The notes under the pieces are model-generated. The model did no database searches. It worked only from the letters and a program-made list of their open reading frames with translations, and was not told the origin of the DNA. From Chloroflexota bacterium (lineage in GTDB: Bacteria > Chloroflexota > Chloroflexia > Chloroflexales > Kallotenuaceae), in contig JAFAYS010000193.1 in NCBI GenBank assembly GCA_019240175.1, positions 1 to 9,304 of the forward strand: a stretch of 9,304 bases of DNA. The letters are read 5' to 3'. A program made the position numbers and the translations under genes. Positions 1-6,114 of this stretch are shown one piece after another; position 1 is the stretch's first letter, and every line of letters begins with the position of its first letter.

Positions 1-1
1 A

Positions 2-2164
2 CTCGCGGATCAGATCGCGGGTCATGCGCCACCAGCCTTCCAACTCGCCGTAGCCAAGCTCGCTGATACCCACGCCGCCGGGCACGCCATCGTAGATAAA
101 GATCGTCGCGGCGTCGGTGTCGGGATGCCAGGCCGTGGAAACGCCGCCGATGTCCCAGCGATCGCACATGGCCAGCAGCGGCAGCAGGGCGATCATCGCG
201 TGCTCGGCGGCGTGCAGACCACCGCGCAGGTCCTGCTGCGCCTGGCGCAGCCGCTCGACATGAGGGCGGGGCAGCGTGAACCAGATTGCGTGGGTGACGA
301 ACTGCTGCGGCGGCAGCTCTAGCTCATGATCGCTGAGCACGTCTTCCTTGTAGAGCGCTTTTCGTCGGTAGCCGACCACCGTGCGCCGAACGTCGACCTC
401 GCCGAAGCAGGCCGTGGTGATGCCCACCGGACGGCTGGCGCGCATCTCGACGATCTCGATATCGGTTACGTCGCGCGGTTGGGTGTAGTAGTTGACCTCG
501 GCCTGGCGCGCCGTTGCGGAGCGCGACAGCAGATCCAGATCCAGCACCAGGTAGCTCTCGCCCTGATGCAGGTAGATCGCGCCGGTGTGAACCTCGAACG
601 GCGCGCGGTTGAGCGGCACCTGCTCGATCGTATGCCCGTTTTCCAGCCGCAGCTCGATCGTCTCTCCGCCGGTCGCGCGAATCGACACGAGCTCGGCAGG
701 ATAGGTGCCGATCGGTAGGTAGGCTTTGCCCGCACGCTCACGCAGCACCTCGTCGCCGATCAGCGACTCGACCAGCGGCAGCGCGGGCTCGCCAAACCAG
801 GCGATGGTTTCGTCCGGTTCCAGTGGCCGCTCGAAGGCCGCGCAGAGCAGATGATCGTTCAGAATATACGGATTTTCCAGCGAGATGCGCGCCTGCTCGT
901 GAGGCCGGGCGAAAAACTCAGTCGGATTGCGCATCCAGTATTGATCCATCGGATCATCGAGCGCCACCAGCACGCCCAGGCTCGGATGCTGACCGCGTCC
1001 GGCGCGTCCGAACTGCTGCCAGGTGCTCGCCACCGTTCCCGGATAGCCGTTGAGGATCGCCGCGTCTAGCCCGCCGATATCTACGCCCAGCTCCATCGCG
1101 TTGGTCGAAACAATGCCGATCAGCTCGCCGGTGAAGAGCGAGCGCTCGATCGCCCGCCGATCCTGCGCCTGGTAGCCAGCTCGGTACGACGCGATCCGCC
1201 CTGCGATCGTCGGCTGCTGGGTTTCCAGGCGGCTGCGGGCGTAGCGCACCAGCAGCTCGGCGATCTTGCGGGCGCGCGTGAAGGTGATCGTTTTGATCTC
1301 CTGCTCGATCAGATCCGTGAACAGCCCGACGGTCTCGACGTTGGTCGAGGCGCGCTGCCCGGAGAGCACATCTTGCAGCGGCGGATTCCAGAAAAGCACC
1401 GTGCGTGGACCACGCGGCGCGCCGCTGCCCTCGATCACGGCCACGTCGTCGCCCAGCAGTGCGCTCAGGTGCTCGTGCGGATTGCCGATCGTGGCGGAGG
1501 CGAAGATGAACTGCGGATCGCTGCCATACATGCGGCAGACGCGCCGCAGCCGCCGTAGCAGCAGCGCCACATGCGATCCGAACACGCCGCGATACACGTG
1601 CGCCTCGTCGATCACCACCACCTTCAAGCGACTAAAAAAGCGGCTCCAGGTCGCGTGATTGGGCAAAATGCCCAGGTGCAGCATATCGGGATTGGAGAGC
1701 AGAATATTGGCGCTGGCGCGGATCGTCGTGCGCTCATTCTTAGCCGTGTCGCCGTCGTAGATCGCGGCGCGAATGTGGGGCAGCTCGTCGCCCGTCAGCT
1801 CACGTAGCGCCCGCAGCTGATCCTGGGCCAGCGCTTTGGTCGGAAACAGGTACAGCGCCCGTGAGCGCGGATCGGCGTGGATCGCCTCAAGCGTCGGCAG
1901 GTGGTAGCACAGCGTTTTGCCGGAGGCGGTCGCGGTCACCACGCCGAAATGCCGACCGCTGCGGGCCAGATCGATCGCCTCCGCCTGGTGGCTGTAAAGC
2001 TGCTGGATGCCCTGCGCGCGGAGTGCAGCCTCGATCGGTGTGGGCAGCGGCTCGGCAGGCGCGGCCCATTGCGCCATCTGCGGGCTGATCCGCTCGACGT
2101 GGATCAAGCGCTCACGGTATTCGGGCAGCGCCTGTAAACGTTGTAAGAAATCTGAAAGATCCAT
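2..2164 (-). CDS. DEAD/DEAH-box superfamily 2 helicase with DUF1998-like C-terminus (YprA/MrfA type), 3'-truncated by window edge
   Basis: The frame is open without a stop from the ATG at 2164-2162 to the left edge, 721 codons. Visible ATPase motifs are motif I TATASGKT (GKT at residues 82-84), motif II DEAH (186-189), motif III SAT (223-225), motif V STNAMELGVDIGG (from 353) and motif VI QQFGRAGRG (383-391). A Q-motif-like stretch, QLYSHQAEAI, precedes motif I. The C-terminal part, with MCDRWDIGGVSTAWHPDT around C667 and then IFIYDGVPGGVGISELG, matches the DUF1998/MrfA zinc-binding region. The window ends just before the CxxxC-type cluster expected there, so a few dozen residues are missing. 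B. subtilis MrfA (YprA, about 750 aa) is a 3'-5' DNA helicase that repairs mitomycin adducts, and Hrq1 is a eukaryotic relative. A DNA-repair role is inferred from the family. The ribosome site is weak: GGAAGGGA lies rather far upstream. The gene is divergent from the winged-helix gene at 2337. Confidence 0.93.
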   Translation of the reverse strand, partial: MDLSDFLQRLQALPEYRERLIHVERISPQMAQWAAPAEPLPTPIEAALRAQGIQQLYSHQAEAIDLARSGRHFGVVTATASGKTLCYHLPTLEAIHADPRSRALYLFPTKALAQDQLRALRELTGDELPHIRAAIYDGDTAKNERTTIRASANILLSNPDMLHLGILPNHATWSRFFSRLKVVVIDEAHVYRGVFGSHVALLLRRLRRVCRMYGSDPQFIFASATIGNPHEHLSALLGDDVAVIEGSGAPRGPRTVLFWNPPLQDVLSGQRASTNVETVGLFTDLIEQEIKTITFTRARKIAELLVRYARSRLETQQPTIAGRIASYRAGYQAQDRRAIERSLFTGELIGIVSTNAMELGVDIGGLDAAILNGYPGTVASTWQQFGRAGRGQHPSLGVLVALDDPMDQYWMRNPTEFFARPHEQARISLENPYILNDHLLCAAFERPLEPDETIAWFGEPALPLVESLIGDEVLRERAGKAYLPIGTYPAELVSIRATGGETIELRLENGHTIEQVPLNRAPFEVHTGAIYLHQGESYLVLDLDLLSRSATARQAEVNYYTQPRDVTDIEIVEMRASRPVGITTACFGEVDVRRTVVGYRRKALYKEDVLSDHELELPPQQFVTHAIWFTLPRPHVERLRQAQQDLRGGLHAAEHAMIALLPLLAMCDRWDIGGVSTAWHPDTDAATIFIYDGVPGGVGISELGYGELEGWWRMTRDLIRE

Positions 2165-2186
2165 GAGAGATTTAGTTAAATTTCCC

Positions 2187-2233
2187 TTCCAAAGCGCGGT
2201 TAGTCATGCTATACTATGCTCAGTCACAGTATA
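2187..2233. promoter_or_regulatory. Candidate promoter and TATACT/AGTATA dyad in the divergent intergenic region
   Basis: This is the 172-bp gap between the minus-strand helicase and the plus-strand winged-helix gene. On the plus strand a weak -35 TTCCAA (2187-2192) lies 17 bp from a good -10 TATACT (2210-2215). The same hexamer occurs inverted at 2228-2233, giving a perfect 6-bp dyad around a 12-bp spacer. The inverted copy could act as the -10 for the helicase, though I see no good matching -35 for it. The hexamer matches are direct observations; promoter and operator roles are inferred. A winged-helix regulator next door could bind here as an autoregulator, but nothing in the sequence proves it. 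Confidence 0.35.
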
Positions 2234-2336
2234 TCACTTGCTCCCCCCAATGCCCCAGCGCCCACGCCGTCGCCATCCAGCACGCAAGTTACTGTCTAGA
2301 CTGGTCGATGAGGATCAGAGAAGAAGGAGGCCTTCT

Positions 2337-2714
2337 ATGCTGGCCCCCCAGGTTACCCAACTCCTTGAACGCGCAGTTAACACATCCTGCAAACTGGCGA
2401 TTGTGCTGACTTTCCTGGATCACAGCTCGCTCAACGCGACGTCCAGTGAGATTGCTGCGCGCGTCTGCCGCGACATTTGGAGCGTTGAGGCCGCGCTTAA
2501 CGAGCTGGCCGAGGACGGAATCTTGACACTTCGCGATAAGCGCTATAGCTGCGCGACCTGCGCCGAGCGGCGCGCGGAGCTGAGCGAGCTGCGTCGAACC
2601 TACGAGCATCCATTGCTCCGCGACGAAGTTCAGGCGCTGCTGCGCGATCTGGAGTGTTACGCTCCGTATCGCAAAGATCTGGCGTTTTTCCAATCGCGAT
2701 CACGCGTCGTCTAA
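2337..2714 (+). CDS. Small winged-helix (HTH) domain protein, probable DNA-binding regulator
   Basis: 125 residues. I chose the ATG at 2337 because AAGGAGG ends six bases upstream. The same frame extends back over several ATGs with no such site, and that extension is Arg/Pro-rich and overlaps the helicase. Residues about 17-72 read as a winged helix-turn-helix: a helix KLAIVLTFLDHS, then SSEIAARVCRDIWSVEAALNELAEDGILTLRDKRY, where a recognition helix is followed by a short beta wing. A Cys pair (C72, C75) directly follows the wing, and a charged helical tail rich in Glu, Arg and Leu follows that. The layout resembles small MarR/ArsR-like or RNA-polymerase-associated winged helices, but I do not recognise a named family. 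The gene is 63 bp upstream of the lipoprotein gene on the same strand, so the two may be co-transcribed. Target and signal are unknown. Confidence 0.75.
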   Translation: MLAPQVTQLLERAVNTSCKLAIVLTFLDHSSLNATSSEIAARVCRDIWSVEAALNELAEDGILTLRDKRYSCATCAERRAELSELRRTYEHPLLRDEVQALLRDLECYAPYRKDLAFFQSRSRVV

Positions 2715-2777
2715 GCGCTCTGGTCCACTTCTTGCACAGGTTTGTCGTAGAAGACAGAGTAGCAAGGAGAGGACTAT

Positions 2778-3326
2778 ATGAAGTTTATGAAGTCGGCTGC
2801 CGTCTTGATGCTGATTGCACTGGCAGCCTGCGGTCCTGCCGATGTGAATCAAGCCACAAACGAAGCGGCTACAAGCATTAGCGGCGCGCTGCCGTCACTG
2901 CCGCCGGGCACGGACGCAACTGCCGCTGCGGCACTCAATGATCCAACGGCACAGGCTGCACTTGCCACAGCAGAGGCAGCGCTCAACGATCCGACCGCGC
3001 AAGCGCTGCTAGAGCAGGCAGGCGCAGAGCTGGAAGGTTTGGTGCCCTCGGATCTGCGACTCCAGGCGGACCAGCCGCTGGTGTTGGACACGACCCGCGA
3101 GGTCGCCGGCGTGACAAACTATAAATGGACGGTTGCTGAAGTGCCGGCTGGTGCCGAGAGCGCTAAAGGCCAGGTGATCGAAGAAAATTCAACCGGTAAG
3201 CTCACGATCGAGCCGGCGGATTACGCGAAGTATTTCCCGGCCTCAGGCGACTACACGGTGAATCTCGATCTGACCTTCCAGGGCGGAACCACGCAGACGG
3301 TGCCGATCCCGGTGACCGTACCGTAG
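2778..3326 (+). CDS. Small secreted lipoprotein with duplicated ALNDPTAQA unit and Ig/PKD-like C-terminus
   Basis: 182 residues. The start at 2778 is preceded by AAGGAGAGG at suitable spacing. The N-terminus MKFMKSAAVLMLIALAAC is a lipoprotein signal with lipobox LAAC and acylated Cys at 18, so the mature protein should be anchored on the outer face of the membrane. A low-complexity Ala/Thr/Pro linker follows. ALNDPTAQA then occurs twice, at residues 52-60 and 68-76, a 16-residue period that is also visible in the DNA (2931 and 2979). Residues about 95-182 form an all-beta domain with alternating hydrophobics (NYKWTVAEVP, GDYTVNLDLTFQ, QTVPIPVTV) resembling a PKD or Ig-like fold. There are no catalytic motifs. 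Function is unknown; a structural or ligand-binding envelope role is an inference. A hairpin at 3366-3390 closes the unit. Confidence 0.85.
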   Translation: MKFMKSAAVLMLIALAACGPADVNQATNEAATSISGALPSLPPGTDATAAAALNDPTAQAALATAEAALNDPTAQALLEQAGAELEGLVPSDLRLQADQPLVLDTTREVAGVTNYKWTVAEVPAGAESAKGQVIEENSTGKLTIEPADYAKYFPASGDYTVNLDLTFQGGTTQTVPIPVTVP

Positions 3327-3365
3327 CGTTTTTCGCTCGGGCGGCTACATTTGAGCCAATTCGTG

Positions 3366-3390
3366 CGACGGACCTGTAAGAGGTCCGTCG
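3366..3390 (+). terminator. Perfect 10-bp stem hairpin after the lipoprotein gene, probable terminator
   Basis: CGACGGACCT (3366-3375) and AGGTCCGTCG (3381-3390) pair perfectly around the 5-nt loop GTAAG, and two G-T pairs can extend the base. The hairpin lies 40 bp after the lipoprotein stop and 40 bp before the glycosyltransferase start, a sensible place for a terminator. The downstream tract (TGTGGTTTAAG) has only short T runs, so termination may be incomplete or factor-assisted. The perfect stem is a direct observation; the role is inferred. Confidence 0.6.
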
Positions 3391-3417
3391 TGTGGTTTAA
3401 GTCGCCGGAAGATGCGG

Positions 3418-3423
3418 TATAGT
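3418..3423 (+). promoter_or_regulatory. -10 element TATAGT placed for a leaderless transcript
   Basis: TATAGT ends seven bases before the ATG at 3431, so initiation at the usual distance would fall on or next to the start codon. No Shine-Dalgarno sequence is present between 3405 and 3430. The -35 region (around 3395-3400) is weak. Together these features suggest a leaderless mRNA for the glycosyltransferase gene. This is an inference from spacing only. Confidence 0.4.
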
Positions 3424-3430
3424 TTGGGCT

Positions 3431-4195
3431 ATGCAAAGCTATTCTTCTGCCACGCTGCTCGGCGTGCGCGTTGACGATGTTTCGATGGATCAGGCGGTCG
3501 CGCAGATTGCCGCGTTTGTGCGCGATGGCGGCTCGCATCATGTGGTGACGGTTAATCCTGAGTTTGTGATGTCCGCGCAGCGGGACACGGAGTTTCTCCA
3601 CACGCTGCAACGCGCCGATCTCGCCGTTCCCGATGGTGTCGGGCTAAATTTTGCGGCGCGCTGGACGGGCCAGACGCTGCGCTCGCGTGTGCCGGGTATC
3701 GAGTTGTGTGAGCGGCTGGCGTCACTGAGCGCAACTACCGGCATCCGGCTGTATCTGCTGGGTGCGGCACCGGGCGTGGCTGAGGCGGCGGCGGCAGTTC
3801 TGGAACAGCGCTTCCCCGGCGTGACAATCGCGGGCTGCTTTGCGGGATCGCCGCGTCCCGACGATGAGCCGGAGATTCACCAGCGTCTGCGCGCGGCCCG
3901 GCCCGATGTGTTGCTGGTGGCCTATGGCTCGCCGGCGCAAGATTTGTGGATCGCCTGCAATCAGCCGGTGCTCAACATTCCCGTCGCGATCGGCGTTGGC
4001 GGCGCGCTCGACTATATCTCAGGCCGCGTGATCCGCGCTCCACAGTGGCTGCGCCGGATTGGCTTGGAGTGGCTGTTTCGCTTGATTCGGCAGCCCTGGC
4101 GCTGGAAGCGAATCTGGACGGCGGTGGTGCGCTTTCCGGTGGCGGTGATACGAGAACAAAGAACAAAGAAACAAAAGAACAAGGGAACAAAGTAA
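3431..4195 (+). CDS. WecG/TagA/CpsF family glycosyltransferase (GT26)
   Basis: 254 residues, the usual size for the family plus a short tail. Family signatures in order are VTVNPEFVMSAQRD (residues about 40-53), the region of the conserved Thr/Asn/Asp catalytic pocket; ADLAVPDGVG (about 63-72); RVPGIEL; LYLLGAAPGVAEAAAAVLEQ; and GVGGALDYISGRVIRAPQWLRRIGLEWLFRL near the C-terminus. Members transfer N-acetylmannosaminuronic acid, ManNAc or glucose to a lipid-linked sugar, at the cytoplasmic face, for enterobacterial common antigen, teichoic acid or capsule. The substrate cannot be read from this sequence. The Trp/Arg-rich C-terminus fits peripheral membrane binding. The last residues (RTKKQKNKGTK) are encoded by A-rich repeat DNA and are probably a non-conserved read-through extension. 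No other polysaccharide genes flank it. The start codon has no ribosome site and sits at a likely transcription start. Confidence 0.92.
   Translation: MQSYSSATLLGVRVDDVSMDQAVAQIAAFVRDGGSHHVVTVNPEFVMSAQRDTEFLHTLQRADLAVPDGVGLNFAARWTGQTLRSRVPGIELCERLASLSATTGIRLYLLGAAPGVAEAAAAVLEQRFPGVTIAGCFAGSPRPDDEPEIHQRLRAARPDVLLVAYGSPAQDLWIACNQPVLNIPVAIGVGGALDYISGRVIRAPQWLRRIGLEWLFRLIRQPWRWKRIWTAVVRFPVAVIREQRTKKQKNKGTK
4152..4195 (+). repeat. A-rich AACAAAG/AAGAAC low-complexity repeat at the glycosyltransferase 3' end
   Basis: The last 44 bases of the glycosyltransferase gene are an imperfect reiteration of GAACAAA/GAACAAG/GAAACAAA units, purine-rich and unlike the GC-rich coding sequence before them. They encode the Lys/Gln/Asn/Thr tail and supply the stop codon. 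Together with the GC-rich element that follows directly, this looks like a dispersed intergenic repeat inserted at, and extending, the gene end. Confidence 0.55.
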
Positions 4196-4201
4196 TACCG
4201 C

Positions 4202-4271
4202 CGTTCCCCTCGCCTGCCGTCCCGCGCAGAAGTTCCTGTGCGGGAGCGGGGAAGGGGTGGCGAGGGGAACG
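4202..4271. repeat. REP/MITE-like nested inverted-repeat element
   Basis: The outer arms (4202-4214 and 4259-4271; CGTTCCCCTCGCC with its exact complement) form a perfect 13-bp stem. Inside, TCCCGCGCAG (4220-4229) pairs with CTGTGCGGGA (4236-4245) with one G-T pair around a 6-nt loop. A third small dyad, AGGGCC/GGCCCT (4283-4288, 4299-4304), follows. No open reading frame of interest is present. The form fits a mobile-derived repetitive palindrome or a strong RNA hairpin that could end the glycosyltransferase transcript. Copy number cannot be known from one window. Confidence 0.55.
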
Positions 4272-4339
4272 AGCCGGGGGTGAGGGCCAGGCACGCAAGG
4301 CCCTACCAAATCTCTACTCGGAGATGTTACACTTAACAG

Positions 4340-4354
4340 TGAGAATGATTCTCT
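4340..4354. promoter_or_regulatory. Fur-family-box-like 7-1-7 palindrome upstream of the histidine kinase
   Basis: GAGAAT-G-ATTCTC (4341-4353) is a perfect 6-1-6 palindrome. Read as a 7-1-7 box with its flanking bases, it matches 11 of the 14 non-central bases of the Fur consensus TGATAATnATTATCA and is also close to the Zur box TGAAAATGATTTTCA. It ends 17 bp before the kinase start codon and just downstream of a possible -10 TACACT (4328-4333), a position where binding would block transcription. The match is a direct observation; which metalloregulator binds, if any, is inference. Confidence 0.45.
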
Positions 4355-4371
4355 AGCTAGAGGAAGATGCG

Positions 4372-5460
4372 ATGCGAAAATGGCCGCTGCTTTATCAGAT
4401 TCTTGCTGTGAACAGCGCGATTGTGTTTATTGGCGCGGCTGCCGGTACGACGATCACCCGCACGCTGGCGCAGCAGTCGAGTATTGCGCTGACGGTGAGC
4501 TTTGCCAGTCTGGGCTTGCTGCTGAGCATCGCGGCCAACTATGTGCTGCTGCGGCTGGCGCTGCGTCCGCTGCTGGTGCTGCAAACGGTCTCCGAGCTGG
4601 TCGCGGAAGGCGATCTGCGGATTCGCGCCGAAGAAACGGCGGGCGAGCCCAACCTGGCGCGGCTGGCGCATACGTTTAACACGATGCTCGATCGGCTAGA
4701 GGAGGACACGCTGGCGCTTGAGCACTCGCGCCGCCTGACCGAGCAGCTAACCCAGCAGGTGCTTTCGGCGCAGGAAGAAGAGCGGCGACGCATCGCGCGT
4801 GAGCTGCATGACGAGACCGCGCAGTCGCTGGCCACGCTCGGCATCTACATCGATACCGTGCTGAGCACCGAGGCCGAGCATATGACGCCCTCGCTGCACA
4901 ATGGCCTGAGCCGCGTGCGTGAGGTCGTCGATCGCACATTGGTCGGCGTCCGCACGATCATCGCGGATCTGCGCCCGTCGCTGCTGGACGATCTGGGGCT
5001 GGCCGCCGCCCTGCGCTGGCAGGCGCAGCATCGCCTTGAGGCTGACGGCCTGCGCGTTGATCTTCAAATTCGCGGCGAGGGCCGTCGCTTGCCTCCGCCG
5101 GTCGAGACAGCGCTCTACCGTATTCTGCAAGAGGCGATCACCAATATTTTGAAGTATGCCAGCGCCTCGTATGTCGAGATCGACCTGGATCTGAGCCGGC
5201 CTGACCTGGTGACGGCGCGCATCGAGGACGACGGGCGCGGCTTCGATCGCGATACGCTTGGCCCGACAACGCACGGCCAGGGCGTGGGCATCTTCGGCAT
5301 GCAGGAGCGGGCGAATCTCGTCGGCGGCACCTTGCAGATCGATAGCGCGCCCGGCGAAGGTACCGAAGTCCGCGTGTGCATCCCCACCGATCTGGCGCTG
5401 GCTGCCTATGCCAATTGCCAGCCGCATGAGAGTATTGTTGCCGCGGTGCAGTCAAGCTGA
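4372..5460 (+). CDS. NarX/DesK-class sensor histidine kinase (TM-HAMP-HisKA_3-HATPase)
   Basis: 362 residues. AGGA at 4361-4364 lies seven bases before the ATG. Two membrane segments (about residues 8-28 and 38-62) are separated by only about nine residues, so there is almost no extracytoplasmic sensor domain. A HAMP linker (about 62-115) follows. The HisKA_3 motif EEERRRIARELHDETAQSL gives phospho-accepting His146, followed by DLRPSLLDDLGLAAAL. The ATP-binding domain shows the N box QEAITNILKYASA (Asn258; Tyr where many relatives have His), the G1 box DDGRGF (286-291) and the G2 region HGQGVGIFGMQERANLVGG (301-319). This class phosphorylates NarL/LuxR-type response regulators. None is encoded beside it; the next gene downstream is convergent. 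The signal is unknown and may be sensed in or near the membrane, or through the HAMP domain. A Fur-like palindrome precedes the gene. Confidence 0.95.
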   Translation: MRKWPLLYQILAVNSAIVFIGAAAGTTITRTLAQQSSIALTVSFASLGLLLSIAANYVLLRLALRPLLVLQTVSELVAEGDLRIRAEETAGEPNLARLAHTFNTMLDRLEEDTLALEHSRRLTEQLTQQVLSAQEEERRRIARELHDETAQSLATLGIYIDTVLSTEAEHMTPSLHNGLSRVREVVDRTLVGVRTIIADLRPSLLDDLGLAAALRWQAQHRLEADGLRVDLQIRGEGRRLPPPVETALYRILQEAITNILKYASASYVEIDLDLSRPDLVTARIEDDGRGFDRDTLGPTTHGQGVGIFGMQERANLVGGTLQIDSAPGEGTEVRVCIPTDLALAAYANCQPHESIVAAVQSS

Positions 5461-5495
5461 AGTTCGATCGCCAGGTAGAGCTTTCGCACCCTGTC

Positions 5496-5942
5496 TCATC
5501 GGAGATGCTGGATCGCGATGTTGCCCCATGTGCGCTGAAGATACTCGGCAACCAATCGGCGATGACAACGTTCGGGCTGGTCCTCGCTGCACAGCAAGCA
5601 CGCGCGATCCAGGAGATCGTGAGGAATCGTATCCTCGACGTGGCGCTCGGCCATTAGCTCCAGAAACGCTTGCTCGTACACGTTCCACTCGCCTTTGCGC
5701 TTTTTGTACGCGTCGAGCAGCTCGGCGGTGGGCGCAAGCTCCGGCAGATGCAGGTACTCGATGCCGCAGATCGCTCGTAGGAAGTAGGCCAGGTCGTCCT
5801 TTTTGGCAAAGCCAGCCAGCTGTGAGCTATTGTTGAGCCGCACATCGATCAGGCGCTTGACACCGGCGCGCTGTAGCTCGGTGAAGAAGCGCTCGGCGGG
5901 TTTTTTGGTAAAGCCGATCGTGAAGATCTGAATTATGCTCAT
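5496..5942 (-). CDS. DUF488 family protein
   Basis: 148 residues from the ATG at 5942-5940. The frame continues upstream to 6140, but that extension reads through AT-richer repeats and lacks family sequence, so I start at MSIIQIFTIGFTKK. Hallmarks of DUF488 are the N-terminal FTIGFTKK, the IDVRLNN segment (residues 32-38), WNVYEQAFLELM in the middle, and the C-terminal CLLCSEDQPERCHRRLVAEYL (Cys115, Cys118, Cys126, His127). The biochemical role of the family is unknown; the conserved Cys/His/Arg cluster suggests a small-ligand or nucleic-acid pocket. The gene converges on the histidine kinase with 35 bp between the stops and no obvious terminator. It is divergent from the formate dehydrogenase gene across a structured 262-bp region. 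I see no strong ribosome site, so translation may be weak or leader-dependent. Confidence 0.88.
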   Translation of the reverse strand: MSIIQIFTIGFTKKPAERFFTELQRAGVKRLIDVRLNNSSQLAGFAKKDDLAYFLRAICGIEYLHLPELAPTAELLDAYKKRKGEWNVYEQAFLELMAERHVEDTIPHDLLDRACLLCSEDQPERCHRRLVAEYLQRTWGNIAIQHLR

Positions 5943-5995
5943 CGCAGCTTCGCCCGTTCGATCATCCCCCTTAACATACACCCTCGAATCTGCCG

Positions 5996-6031
5996 CTTGC
6001 AGCGCTATTGTACGATACAAATGTCTGCAAG
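5996..6031. promoter_or_regulatory. Nested dyad between the DUF488 and formate dehydrogenase genes
   Basis: CTTGCAG (5996-6002) and CTGCAAG (6025-6031) are exact complements. Nested inside them, TTGTA (6008-6012) and TACAA (6016-6020) pair around CGA. On the minus strand the sequence TACAAT within this dyad resembles a -10 element for the DUF488 gene, with only a weak -35 at the right distance. The structure could be an operator for a dimeric regulator or a folded leader. The dyads are seen; the function is inferred. Confidence 0.45.
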
Positions 6032-6032
6032 A

Positions 6033-6056
6033 ATAGCTAACGACATAGCTAACGAC
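6033..6056. repeat. Perfect 12-bp tandem duplication ATAGCTAACGAC x2
   Basis: The 12-bp unit ATAGCTAACGAC occurs twice back to back with no mismatch, starting two bases after the nested dyad. About 150-170 bp upstream of the formate dehydrogenase start, it could be a pair of activator or repressor sites placed about one helical turn apart. It could also be a simple replication-slippage duplication. Confidence 0.5.
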
Positions 6057-6070
6057 AGCGTAATATCTGG

Positions 6071-6100
6071 TTGACGTAACTGGCTTTACAGATGTAAGAT
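6071..6100 (+). promoter_or_regulatory. Candidate promoter of the formate dehydrogenase gene with TTACA-GA-TGTAA dyad
   Basis: TTGACG (6071-6076) is followed after 18 bp by TAAGAT (6095-6100), a reasonable sigma-70-type -35/-10 pair. A perfect 5-2-5 dyad, TTACA-GA-TGTAA (6086-6097), lies between the boxes and overlaps the -10, a typical repressor position. Initiation near 6107 would give a leader of about 98 nt that includes a GGCACGTT direct repeat (6115-6122, 6129-6136). These assignments are inferred from sequence resemblance. Confidence 0.4.
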
Positions 6101-6114
6101 CGCTGTATATCCCC

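Noticed and set aside
326..718. Plus-strand open frames within 125-2137
   Set aside because: They are shadows of the helicase gene, which has all SF2 motifs in order on the minus strand.
2007..2336. Upstream extension of the winged-helix gene to earlier ATGs
   Set aside because: The extension overlaps the helicase on the other strand, is Arg/Pro-rich without family character, and the ATG at 2337 has an excellent ribosome site.
3946..4356. 136-codon plus-strand frame over the glycosyltransferase end and repeat element
   Set aside because: It overlaps the family-matching frame and its remainder is translated from the palindromic repeat; no ribosome site.
5461..5495. Terminator between the convergent kinase and DUF488 genes
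   Set aside because: No stem longer than the CGATCG palindrome and no T tract were found in the 35-bp gap.
5996..6056. CRISPR-like array
   Set aside because: Only two 12-bp units, directly adjacent with no spacers, and no cas genes nearby.
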